Counted from the first letter of the stretch, positions 6,626 through 11,776 are shown. The stretch: 11,929 nucleotides of DNA from an uncultured archaeon (GCA_937896495.1 CALBNQ010000041.1:1-11929); one strand, 5' to 3'. The notes: generated by a model not told the origin, from the letters alone. Program-made: numbers and translations.

Positions 6626-6700
6626 TTCAGATCTTTTATTGTGATCGTAATTCATTAATTTCATTTTGTGTACGTGACAAGAATTATTAGTGATCAAACC

Positions 6701-6708
6701 TCTTTATC
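6701..6708 (+). promoter_or_regulatory. TATA box of the membrane zinc-ribbon gene
   Basis: TCTTTATC is centred about 27 bases before the ATG at 6732, the expected distance for a leaderless archaeal transcript. Confidence 0.5.
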
Positions 6709-6731
6709 CCTGTTTGTATTAGTATGATACA

Positions 6732-6917
6732 ATGGTAATAGTACTAATTGGAATTGCAATAGGCATTCTAGTAGTTGCAATTTTGATAATAAAGGCAATT
6801 AAAACACCCTCTCGAGATATTGTGGGAATGGACATACATTGCAGAAAGTGTGGAATTAGAACAAATGGGTTGGCATGTCCAAAGTGTGAGAATAAATCTA
6901 AGTCATTTGATGTTTAG
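6732..6917 (+). CDS. Membrane-tethered zinc-ribbon protein
   Basis: Sixty-one residues. A long N-terminal hydrophobic helix (about residues 2-20, VIVLIGIAIGILVVAILII) is followed by a basic stretch (KAIKTPSR) and a small zinc ribbon with two knuckles, C37-x2-C40 (CRKC) and C49-x2-C52 (CPKC). The positive charge after the helix places the ribbon in the cytoplasm. One-helix proteins with a cytoplasmic zinc ribbon are common in archaea, and most lack a known role. The ATG is well supported by the TATA box, and TTTTT occurs five bases after the stop. It is divergent from glnA across 192 bases. Confidence 0.7.
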   Translation: MVIVLIGIAIGILVVAILIIKAIKTPSRDIVGMDIHCRKCGIRTNGLACPKCENKSKSFDV

Positions 6918-7012
6918 ATAATTTTTGATGAATAATAAAAAATTTTATCTCACATAAAGAAACTAGATAATTAAAAAACATTTTTCAAATTAGTTAGTTT
7001 TTTTCCAAAACC

Positions 7013-7018
7013 TATAAC
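7013..7018 (+). promoter_or_regulatory. TATA box of the 94-residue gene
   Basis: TATAAC is centred about 26 bases before the ATG at 7041, giving a predicted start of transcription at about 7040. It is among the cleanest TATA boxes in the window. Confidence 0.55.
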
Positions 7019-7040
7019 TCCTTTCAAGTTATGTAACATT

Positions 7041-7325
7041 ATGGTTAAAAAGAAATCTTTTGATCCTGATAATCTAGTTTTAACTAAAGGAGAAATACTC
7101 GAATTTTGTGATCGTGTGATTCAAAAATGGAATAAACATCCATCAAAAAATGCAAATAACATTTTGGCAATGAATGCAGTAAAAACTGGTGTTACGTGGA
7201 CTGATGATGAATCATTAAAGGCGATTTGGGGTGAGATAATTGCCTGGGTTTTTGAGTTATTATATGAAAATGCAAAGGCTCATGATGAAGAATGGGCAAA
7301 TGTGATGAAAAAATTAAAAAAATAA
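7041..7325 (+). CDS. Helical protein of unknown function
   Basis: Ninety-four residues, soluble and probably all-helical, with a basic start (MVKKKSFD) and end (MKKLKK). Five tryptophans and conserved-looking segments such as LTKGEILEFCDRVIQKWNKHP and SLKAIWGEIIAWVFELLYEN suggest packed amphipathic helices. There is one Cys (C23) and no metal motif. I do not recognise the family. The promoter and ATG are well placed. The gene ends five bases from the end of the rhodanese gene on the opposite strand, so the two overlap in their 3' untranslated regions. Confidence 0.65.
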   Translation: MVKKKSFDPDNLVLTKGEILEFCDRVIQKWNKHPSKNANNILAMNAVKTGVTWTDDESLKAIWGEIIAWVFELLYENAKAHDEEWANVMKKLKK

Positions 7326-7330
7326 AAAAT

Positions 7331-7627
7331 TCAAGATTGATTCCAAGACAGATATCCGCCATCAAGTGTAACTGCATTGAATCCTTCTTTTACTAGTTCA
7401 TCAGCTGCAATGTTTCCTCGATACCCTGTACCACAGTAAGTACAGATTTTCTTGTCTTTCAAATTATCAATCTGATTTTTCTTTGCATTTCTAATAGAAA
7501 GTCCTAAAGGCATATGAACAGAATTTTCAATAAATCCTCCTTGAAGTTCATCTGATTCTCTGACGTCTATTATTACAAAATCACTGGTTTGTGACTTTAG
7601 TTCTTCTGCTGTAATTTTACCTGCCAT
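7331..7627 (-). CDS. Single-domain rhodanese-like sulfurtransferase
   Basis: Ninety-eight residues, the usual size of a one-domain rhodanese (GlpE/PspE-like). Such proteins move sulfane sulfur from a donor such as thiosulfate to an acceptor through a Cys persulfide. The catalytic loop is C65-GTGYRG (residues 65-71), matching the Cys-x2-Gly-x-Arg pattern, and the strand-loop VIIDVRESDEL (18-28) is the typical N-terminal CH2A-type motif. DGGYLSW near the end matches the closing GG-x3-W motif. A second Cys (C62) sits three residues before the active one. There is no signal peptide, so it is cytoplasmic. The promoter predicts a leaderless message. The physiological acceptor is unknown. Confidence 0.88.
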   Translation of the reverse strand: MAGKITAEELKSQTSDFVIIDVRESDELQGGFIENSVHMPLGLSIRNAKKNQIDNLKDKKICTYCGTGYRGNIAADELVKEGFNAVTLDGGYLSWNQS

Positions 7628-7647
7628 GTGTAGTGTAAAATTTTCTA

Positions 7648-7660
7648 CAATTTATTTCTG
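7648..7660 (-). promoter_or_regulatory. TATA box of the rhodanese gene
   Basis: The minus strand reads CAGAAATAAATTG, centred about 27 bases before the ATG at 7627. Confidence 0.5.
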
Positions 7661-7686
7661 TAATTTGAATGACGATGATTCACACA

Positions 7687-8262
7687 CTAGTGACCTGTAT
7701 CTGGAATTTTTGGTCTATTTTGCTTTAAAACAAGTGATTTTATCTCTGGATTTTCATCTAGGTCATTTTCTATTACATCTGCAAATCTTTTTGGCAACCA
7801 TTTTTTCTCATATTCAATTAATGCAATATTTCTATCAATCTCAGTAAATTTGTCTCGTAAATCACCATAATGTTTCTCTAATCGTAATTCTATTGGAATG
7901 AATTGTTTGTTTTCTCTCAAAAACTCTAACAACTCTTTAGCTTTTGTATTCATCCATTGCATAATTTCTTGAGAATCCATTTGTTTTGGTGTAAAGTAAA
8001 ACTCTTCTAATTTTGATAATGGAATTGATTTTTCAGGAACTTTTTTTGATTTACAATTACTACAAATTGTTTGGATGTATTTTGATTCTTCTTTAAAATG
8101 TAAAACAAACCAAACACACATCTCCTCTTCATTTTGAAAATATTGTTTCTCAAGATATTCTTGACCATTAATAAAATCAACTTCTAATATTTCTACATCG
8201 TTTTGCTCACATACACTACATTGATTTCCCATTCTCTCAACCAATGATTTTTTCCAATTCAT
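7687..8262 (-). CDS. HNH-like zinc-finger protein lacking the usual catalytic His
   Basis: A protein of 191 residues. The N-terminal part (about residues 12-75) has the skeleton of an HNH/treble-clef nuclease domain: C15-x2-C18 (CSVC), then LEVDFINGQEY (26-36), then C67-x2-C70 (CSNC). Family members usually have Asp-His-Ile-Asn-Gly at this point; here Phe30 stands where the general-base His is expected, so nuclease activity is doubtful. The remainder is helical and charged, with a probable coiled segment at about 95-165, and ends RPKIPDTGH. A TTAATTAA box 22-29 bases upstream supports the ATG. Possible roles are a structural nucleic-acid binder or an inactivated nuclease. The fold assignment is from motif memory, not a search. 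Confidence 0.6.
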   Translation of the reverse strand: MNWKKSLVERMGNQCSVCEQNDVEILEVDFINGQEYLEKQYFQNEEEMCVWFVLHFKEESKYIQTICSNCKSKKVPEKSIPLSKLEEFYFTPKQMDSQEIMQWMNTKAKELLEFLRENKQFIPIELRLEKHYGDLRDKFTEIDRNIALIEYEKKWLPKRFADVIENDLDENPEIKSLVLKQNRPKIPDTGH

Positions 8263-8281
8263 GAATTCTTTGATACATCCT

Positions 8282-8292
8282 GTTTAATTAAC
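8282..8292 (-). promoter_or_regulatory. TATA-like box of the HNH-like gene
   Basis: GTTAATTAAAC on the minus strand is centred about 25 bases before the ATG at 8262. Its core TTAATTAA is palindromic. Confidence 0.45.
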
Positions 8293-8378
8293 CAGTATGA
8301 GATATCTCCAAACGCATTTTTAGAAAACAAAAATTTTACAACTTGGGAAATGCTATTATCACAAATGATAATTACACA

Positions 8379-8388
8379 TTATTTCATA
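8379..8388 (+). promoter_or_regulatory. TATA-like box of the CBS-pair gene
   Basis: TTATTTCATA is centred about 28 bases before the ATG at 8412. This helps choose that ATG over a TTG at 8343, which would lie upstream of the promoter. Confidence 0.4.
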
Positions 8389-8411
8389 TCTGTACAAATT
8401 TTCAACAAATT

Positions 8412-8831
8412 ATGACAAAATCTGTTGATTATTCTCCACTTGAAAATATCCTAGTAAATGAAATCATGACAAAACCTGTCATTTCAGTTGACTCTTTTTC
8501 CACATCAAGTGATGCTGCAAAAGTCATGGAGGATTCAAAAGTTGGGGCAATTGTGGTATATGAAAATACAAAACCTGTTGGAATCATTACTGATAGAGAT
8601 CTAGCAATAAAAATAGCAGCTCATTCATATCCGTTAGATACTCCAGTTAGACGAATAATGTCTTCTCCTCTAATCACAATTCCATTTGATTCGACATTTA
8701 GAGATGCTGCAGATTTAATGAATGTCAAAAAGATAAGAAAATTACTAGTTGTAAATGATACAAAGGTTACAGGAATTATTACTACAACTGATTTGGTAAA
8801 CTATTTGTCAGGATTGACTAGTGTAGCCTAG
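8412..8831 (+). CDS. Stand-alone CBS-domain pair protein
   Basis: One hundred and thirty-nine residues made almost entirely of two CBS motifs (about residues 14-72 and 79-137), which pair into a Bateman module that typically binds AMP, ATP or related nucleotides. Hallmarks are IMTKPVISVD and GIITDRDLAIKI in the first, and IMSSPLITIP and GIITTTDLVNYL in the second. The GI-x-T-x-x-D pattern, with Thr and Asp contacting ribose, is present in both halves, so binding is likely intact. There is no attached effector domain, so it probably acts by binding a partner. The frame is open back to TTG at 8343, but that N-terminal extension lacks CBS character, and the ATG fits both domain and promoter. Confidence 0.88.
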   Translation: MTKSVDYSPLENILVNEIMTKPVISVDSFSTSSDAAKVMEDSKVGAIVVYENTKPVGIITDRDLAIKIAAHSYPLDTPVRRIMSSPLITIPFDSTFRDAADLMNVKKIRKLLVVNDTKVTGIITTTDLVNYLSGLTSVA

Positions 8832-8861
8832 AATTTTTCTAAAAACCTATGTTTTGAATAA

Positions 8862-8969
8862 TTACACAACTAAAAACATTGAACCATTACAATGAGGACA
8901 TGTCATTGTTTTCTGATTGTATGATGTTCTAACTGGCATATCGCATTTTTTGCAGTTCCATGTATCCAT
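8862..8969 (-). CDS. 35-residue zinc-ribbon microprotein
   Basis: A complete frame from ATG to TAA encoding 35 residues in a minimal rubredoxin-like or zinc-ribbon layout: W4-N-C6-KK-C9, a 14-residue linker containing an RTSYNQKTMT strand-like segment, then C24-PH-C27 and a hydrophobic end (GSMFLVV). Two CxxC knuckles at this spacing are diagnostic of a one-zinc ribbon. Such mini-ribbons are frequent in archaea and are often proposed to bind nucleic acid or protein partners. An AT-rich box (TTTAATATTT, about 9006-8997) lies about 30 bases upstream. It ends convergently with the CBS-pair gene, 30 bases away. Confidence 0.7.
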   Translation of the reverse strand: MDTWNCKKCDMPVRTSYNQKTMTCPHCNGSMFLVV

Positions 8970-9009
8970 ATCTGTGATTAATTAGAAAAATGTTCCAAAT
9001 ATTAAATTT

Positions 9010-9046
9010 CTGGAAAAAGAGAAAAACTGGACAGTGTTTCTGTCCA
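9010..9046 (-). terminator. Hairpin plus T-tract terminator of the lysine-rich gene
   Basis: Reading the minus strand downstream of the stop at 9056, a perfect 7-base stem (TGGACAG and CTGTCCA at 9028-9034 and 9040-9046, five-base loop) is followed by CAGTTTTTCTCTTTTTCC. This looks like a bacterial-style intrinsic terminator. Archaeal RNA polymerase mainly needs the T tract, so the hairpin may instead stabilise the RNA 3' end. It separates the lysine-rich gene from the 35-residue gene downstream. Confidence 0.55.
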
Positions 9047-9055
9047 TTTTTGTGC

Positions 9056-9238
9056 CTATTTCTTTGCGTTCTTTCTACGTGTAACCCAGCCCTTTTTTGC
9101 AGCTTCAGATTTTGACAATGGTTTTGTTTTCTTTGCAGTCTTTTTTACTGGCTTTTTTGCAGTTTTCTTCACTGTCTTCTTTACTGTCTTTTTAGGTGCT
9201 GACTTTTTTGTAGTCTTCTTTTTTGATTTAGTAGCCAT
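9056..9238 (-). CDS. Lysine-rich histone H1-like DNA-binding protein
   Basis: Sixty residues, more than a third Lys. Residues 2-40 are repeats of a KKT/KKTVKKTAKK type with Ala, Pro and Thr, like the C-terminal tails of histone H1 and of bacterial H1-like proteins. The last 18 residues (SEAAKKGWVTRRKNAKK) form a distinct basic helix of a kind also seen at the ends of bacterial and archaeal chromatin-associated proteins. It probably binds DNA without sequence specificity through charge and may help compact the nucleoid. A TATA-like box at 9255-9266 gives a short leader, and a hairpin with a T tract terminates it, so it is a single-gene unit, probably well expressed. The internal repeats make its length prone to change. 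Confidence 0.75.
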   Translation of the reverse strand: MATKSKKKTTKKSAPKKTVKKTVKKTAKKPVKKTAKKTKPLSKSEAAKKGWVTRRKNAKK

Positions 9239-9331
9239 TTTTCTTTCAAAAAGAATAATTGTATTTGATTATGATGTAACAAAAAATATTGCCAAAAATA
9301 ACAAATAAAACAATTCTTTTTATGATTGAAA

Positions 9332-9352
9332 AATGATTATTTTGAAATCATT
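9332..9352. repeat. Inverted repeat in a divergent promoter region
   Basis: AATGATT and AATCATT are perfect 7-base arms around a 7-base spacer. They lie about 20 bases before the TATA-like box of the gene at 9402 and between two divergent genes. A binding site for a dimeric regulator is possible; in AT-rich DNA chance is a real alternative. Confidence 0.25.
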
Positions 9353-9371
9353 GGTGTGATTCATACGATCA

Positions 9372-9383
9372 TTTTATTACTTA
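9372..9383 (+). promoter_or_regulatory. TATA box of the 71-residue gene
   Basis: TTTTATTACTTA is centred about 25 bases before the ATG at 9402 and predicts a leaderless transcript. Confidence 0.5.
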
Positions 9384-9401
9384 TTCCAAATATCTCAAAA
9401 C

Positions 9402-9617
9402 ATGGCATGCCGAGAAATTTGTAAAAAATTCAAAGCACGAAAACTAGGAATTTCAAAATATTTCAATGCAAAGAGATGTACTAATTGCTGTGTCTACATG
9501 AAATATCAGGGTGTATTTTGCCCATGTTGTAATGTACGATTACGTTCAAAACCACGTTCCTCAAAATCTAGGCAGAAAAGAAATTCATTATTACTTCAAA
9601 GCTTACAATCAATGTAA
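9402..9617 (+). CDS. Thaumarchaeal small zinc-finger protein
   Basis: Seventy-one residues, very basic. The motif runs C3-x3-C7 (CREIC), a KFKARK stretch, then C26-x2-C29 (CTNC) and C40-x2-C43 (CPCC), ending VRLRSKPRS and a charged tail. I recognise the overall pattern (CREIC, KRCTNC, GVFCPCC, LRSKPR) as one that recurs in many paralogues across Nitrososphaerota genomes, though it has no assigned function that I know of. The two CxxC pairs would form a zinc ribbon, and the basic surroundings suggest nucleic-acid binding. Two extra Cys (C30, C42) are notable. The start is supported by promoter spacing. Confidence 0.75.
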   Translation: MACREICKKFKARKLGISKYFNAKRCTNCCVYMKYQGVFCPCCNVRLRSKPRSSKSRQKRNSLLLQSLQSM

Positions 9618-9678
9618 GTTCAATTTTGAATTATTTGAAATTTATTGATCTAATTGTGATTCTTTGAATTGATATTTT

Positions 9679-9816
9679 TTAGACATCTTCTGATTTGACG
9701 TCTTGTAATTTTTTTGAACATTCTAGCATTTGTTCAGGTGTGTGTTTTGAAATCAATCTATTACATAATGGACAGATTTGTTCATTGGCATCAGATGGGA
9801 TAGGTTGTGGCATCAT
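9679..9816 (-). CDS. 45-residue Cys-pair microprotein
   Basis: A complete frame from ATG (9816, or the adjacent ATG at 9813) to TAA encoding 45 residues. It reads as a polar start (MMPQPIPSDANEQ), a C15-x2-C18 knuckle (ICPLCNRLIS), a helix with one more Cys (C33 in EQMLECSKKLQDV) and an acidic end (KSEDV). Together with H25 this could complete a C-C-H-C metal site, a layout like short zinc knuckles. The plus-strand frames over the same bases are hydrophobic and unlike protein, so this strand is preferred. It is convergent with the 71-residue gene. No family is recognised. Confidence 0.55.
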   Translation of the reverse strand: MMPQPIPSDANEQICPLCNRLISKHTPEQMLECSKKLQDVKSEDV

Positions 9817-9942
9817 AACTTGTCTATCTTTTCTCTATTACTTGACTTTATTGTATTTTTTCGATATTTTTCATCGTGTTTAATCCATGAATCCGTAAAT
9901 TTTGTGAAAACATTGAAAAATCAATTCAAAAATTATTTAGTG

Positions 9943-10170
9943 ATGACTTGTACTTGTGAGAATCATTTAGAACAATTTACTTGTTCAGGAATAGATTGTA
10001 ACGTGTGCGTGTTGGGCGAGGAAAATTATATCGAGAATCCTGAATCCCCTAATGAACGATATTGTATGAATTGTGCCATGAAAAAAGCTGGATTTACCGA
10101 ACAAGAGTTATGGCAATTAAAGATGGCAAATCCTGATACTGGATTTCAATGTGGAGACAAATCACATTAG
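9943..10170 (+). CDS. Cys-rich small protein, probable metal binder
   Basis: Seventy-five residues with eight cysteines: C3, C5, C14, C19, C22, C41, C44 and C70, plus H8. The pairs CNVC (19-22) and CMNC (41-44) are CxxC knuckles 19 residues apart, enough for one zinc, and the remaining Cys and His could make a second site. The middle (FTEQELWQLKMANPDTG) looks helical. The open frame continues upstream to about 9778, but that part is hydrophobic, unlike the rest, and overlaps the minus-strand 45-residue gene, so the ATG at 9943 is preferred; the promoter is weak and GTG at 9904 cannot be excluded. It ends 19 bases from the convergent gene at 10190. I recognise no family. Confidence 0.6.
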   Translation: MTCTCENHLEQFTCSGIDCNVCVLGEENYIENPESPNERYCMNCAMKKAGFTEQELWQLKMANPDTGFQCGDKSH

Positions 10171-10189
10171 ATAAAATCTGTTGATACCT

Positions 10190-10390
10190 TTATGATAATT
10201 TTTGTAAATATGTGTGAAATTCTTCTTTGGAAATAATCACATGTTCTAATTCTTTTACATCATTGTGACAGTTTTTACACGACTGTATGGCAAACTTTTC
10301 CCCATTAATTGTAATAATTGCAAAAATATTTTGCGATTCTTCTATGCGAATTTGAGATATGTCAATATGTTCACACATTTTGATTTTCAT
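10190..10390 (-). CDS. Small protein with a split Cys/His zinc motif
   Basis: Sixty-six residues. C6-x-H8 (MCEHIDI) near the N-terminus and C38-x2-C41-H42 (SCKNCH) after a beta-like stretch (NIFAIITINGEKFAI) could together hold a zinc, as in small zinc-ribbon variants. The C-terminal 22 residues form a charged helix (VKELEHVIISKEEFHTYL). The ATG at 10390 is chosen because TTTTAAATTA at 10411-10420 sits about 26 bases upstream; ATG at 10378, just before CEH, is the alternative. It is divergent from the gene at 10420 with only 29 bases between start codons. Function unknown. Confidence 0.6.
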   Translation of the reverse strand: MKIKMCEHIDISQIRIEESQNIFAIITINGEKFAIQSCKNCHNDVKELEHVIISKEEFHTYLQKLS

Positions 10391-10395
10391 AAATG
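10386..10395 (+). promoter_or_regulatory. TATA-like box of the 125-residue gene, overlapping the opposite start codon
   Basis: TTCATAAATG is centred about 29 bases before the plus-strand ATG at 10420. It contains the start codon (CAT, 10388-10390) of the divergent gene. Confidence 0.35.
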
Positions 10396-10410
10396 ATGAT
10401 TTAGAAAATC

Positions 10411-10420
10411 TAATTTAAAA
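10411..10420 (-). promoter_or_regulatory. TATA box of the 66-residue gene, abutting the opposite start codon
   Basis: On the minus strand TTTTAAATTA is centred about 26 bases before the ATG at 10390. It reaches the first base of the divergent ATG at 10420. Confidence 0.45.
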
Positions 10421-10797
10421 TGTTTTCAGAGACAATTTTATCTATTATTGCATATATTTTCTCATTGTTGACTGATTCTGATGATATGGATGATGATTCA
10501 TTCATTGAACAATATCTGGATAAGGTAGAACCAGTAGATTATGTAATTCTTGCACTAATACAAAATGGTGTTAGAAAATACACCAAAATATTTGAGAGTT
10601 TTAAAAAAATCCCTATTACAAAATTCCGAGATCATTTCAACAAACTTGAACGACTAAATTTAATCACTATTGATTCTACAGAAAGTTGGATTAAAAGAAA
10701 TACAAACCCATCTATAGTTTTAAAAAATGATGGAATTAAATTAATCAAAGAAAAATCTAATCTTCAAGAATTATTCAAACAATATGTGAAATATTGA
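10420..10797 (+). CDS. Winged-helix-like protein of unknown function
   Basis: A protein of 125 residues. The first 18 are hydrophobic (MFSETILSIIAYIFSLL), enough for a short membrane-contacting helix or an internal packing helix. An acidic stretch follows (DSDDMDDDSFIEQ). Residues 38-115 read like a winged helix-turn-helix: DYVILALIQNG, KIFESFKKIPITKFRDHFNK as the probable turn and recognition helix, LERLNLITID as the first wing strand, then a basic wing and SIVLKNDGIKLIKE. A DNA-binding role is plausible. The gene lies 43 bases before the CBS-repeat gene, which has its own palindromic promoter, so it is a candidate regulator of that neighbour. The family is not recognised, so the fold call is tentative. 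Confidence 0.6.
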   Translation: MFSETILSIIAYIFSLLTDSDDMDDDSFIEQYLDKVEPVDYVILALIQNGVRKYTKIFESFKKIPITKFRDHFNKLERLNLITIDSTESWIKRNTNPSIVLKNDGIKLIKEKSNLQELFKQYVKY

Positions 10798-10810
10798 CTT
10801 TCTACTCTAG

Positions 10811-10832
10811 TAATTACCAATTCTGGTAATTA
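10811..10832. promoter_or_regulatory. Palindromic operator candidate over the CBS-protein promoter
   Basis: TAATTACC (10811-10818) and GGTAATTA (10825-10832) are perfect 8-base arms with a 6-base spacer. The left arm contains the probable TATA box of the following gene (TAATTA, about 26 bases before its TTG), and the right arm ends eight bases before that TTG. A dimer bound here would block the transcription factors. No T tract follows directly, so a terminator for the upstream gene is less likely. Confidence 0.5.
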
Positions 10833-10840
10833 AACACCTT

Positions 10841-11776
10841 TTGAAATATTTTACATGTGAATACCCATTATTGAGACCATGGATATCTTCTACAAAACAA
10901 AAAATCTCTGAACAATCCTTAGATGAGATATTTTCTGATGCATTAACTGATACACCATGTGTATATCTTAATGAAGAACGTGAAGTACATGTTGCAACTG
11001 AAATGTGCGTACAATATCTTGAATCAATTGTTGACTCTATTGTAATTCGTAATAATGAACTAAAACCAATTGGAATGGTTGGAGGTTATGATTTACTTAA
11101 TTTTTTGAGAATGAATCCTTCTCATGATGCTCAATATGAAACTCGTGTAAAAGAAATAATGTCCAAGAATTTACTTGTAATTGACAAAACCATTCTTTTT
11201 GAAGATTTGATGAAAAAATGGACTGAATCTAGACGTGCTTTTGCAATAATTCCAAATAAATTTCAAGGATATTCGCCAATTTCCGCAAGAAAATTATTGG
11301 ATGTAGGAATTCGTTGTAAAACTAGTACTCGAATATCATCAATCCCAAAAAAGAAAATGATCACTTTTCATTCTGATAATACTTTACAAGAAATAATCAA
11401 TTTGATGTTTGAGAACAAAACTCGTAAACTAGTACTCGAATATTCTAATCAGTTTATCAGCGATAGAATAATTCTCAAAGAGATATCCAAAATACTAAAA
11501 ATCCATCCCGACGTAAGTAACTTTTTAGAAATCCCTGTTAGTGAAATACAACTAGAAGACGTTGAAATAGTAAAAGAAGATCTTGTGTTAAATCAATTAT
11601 GTGAAAAAATGTATCAAATGGATCATCCATATGTGATTTACAAAGATATCTCCATTACTCCTTGGGATATTTGTAATGTGTTAAAATCTGAGAGATTAGC
11701 TGAATCCTATGAATTAAAATCTGGTAAAGTAACATGTCCTAATTGTGAAAAAGAATTCAATTTAGATGAATTATGA
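10841..11776 (+). CDS. Multi-CBS-repeat protein with C-terminal Cys pair
   Basis: A protein of 311 residues. Four CBS-like stretches can be traced, at about 15-87 (ending KPIGMVGGYDLLNFL), 100-155 (KEIMSKNLLVIDKTILFEDL), 165-222 (SSIPKKKMITFHSDNTLQEI) and 228-283 (VSEIQLEDVEIVKEDLVLNQ). They would form two Bateman modules. They are more divergent than those of the small CBS protein at 8412, and the GI-x-T-x-x-D ribose signature is largely missing, so nucleotide binding is uncertain. The tail ends with a single knuckle, C299-PN-C302, possibly a shared zinc site between subunits. The start is TTG at 10841; no ATG is available and a TATA-like TAATTA sits about 26 bases upstream. The gene contains two copies of an exact 18-base repeat. 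Cytoplasmic; probably regulatory. Confidence 0.72.
   Translation: MKYFTCEYPLLRPWISSTKQKISEQSLDEIFSDALTDTPCVYLNEEREVHVATEMCVQYLESIVDSIVIRNNELKPIGMVGGYDLLNFLRMNPSHDAQYETRVKEIMSKNLLVIDKTILFEDLMKKWTESRRAFAIIPNKFQGYSPISARKLLDVGIRCKTSTRISSIPKKKMITFHSDNTLQEIINLMFENKTRKLVLEYSNQFISDRIILKEISKILKIHPDVSNFLEIPVSEIQLEDVEIVKEDLVLNQLCEKMYQMDHPYVIYKDISITPWDICNVLKSERLAESYELKSGKVTCPNCEKEFNLDEL
11319..11336 (+). repeat. 18-bp direct repeat, copy 1
   Basis: The sequence AAACTAGTACTCGAATAT occurs here and again at 11426-11443, identical over 18 bases. The offset is 107 bases, so the copies are read in different frames, here around residues KTSTRIS. Confidence 0.8.
11426..11443 (+). repeat. 18-bp direct repeat, copy 2
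   Basis: Exact match to 11319-11336. Here it is read as RKLVLEY, in a different codon frame from the first copy, so protein-level selection does not explain the identity. Confidence 0.8.

Noticed and set aside
7192..7377. Minus-strand open frame across the ends of the helical-protein and rhodanese genes
   Set aside because: Overlaps two supported genes and has no protein-like features.
7626..7847. Plus-strand open frame opposite the HNH-like gene
   Set aside because: Its sequence is irregular and rich in Phe, Leu and His, and it is antisense to a gene with clear Cys motifs.
8343..8411. TTG-started extension of the small CBS protein
   Set aside because: The 23 extra residues lack CBS character, and the TATA-like box lies inside them, so ATG 8412 fits better.
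9695..9942. Plus-strand frames upstream of the 75-residue Cys-rich gene, including an N-terminal extension to 9778
   Set aside because: They overlap the more protein-like minus-strand 45-residue gene, and the extension is hydrophobic and unlike the downstream protein.
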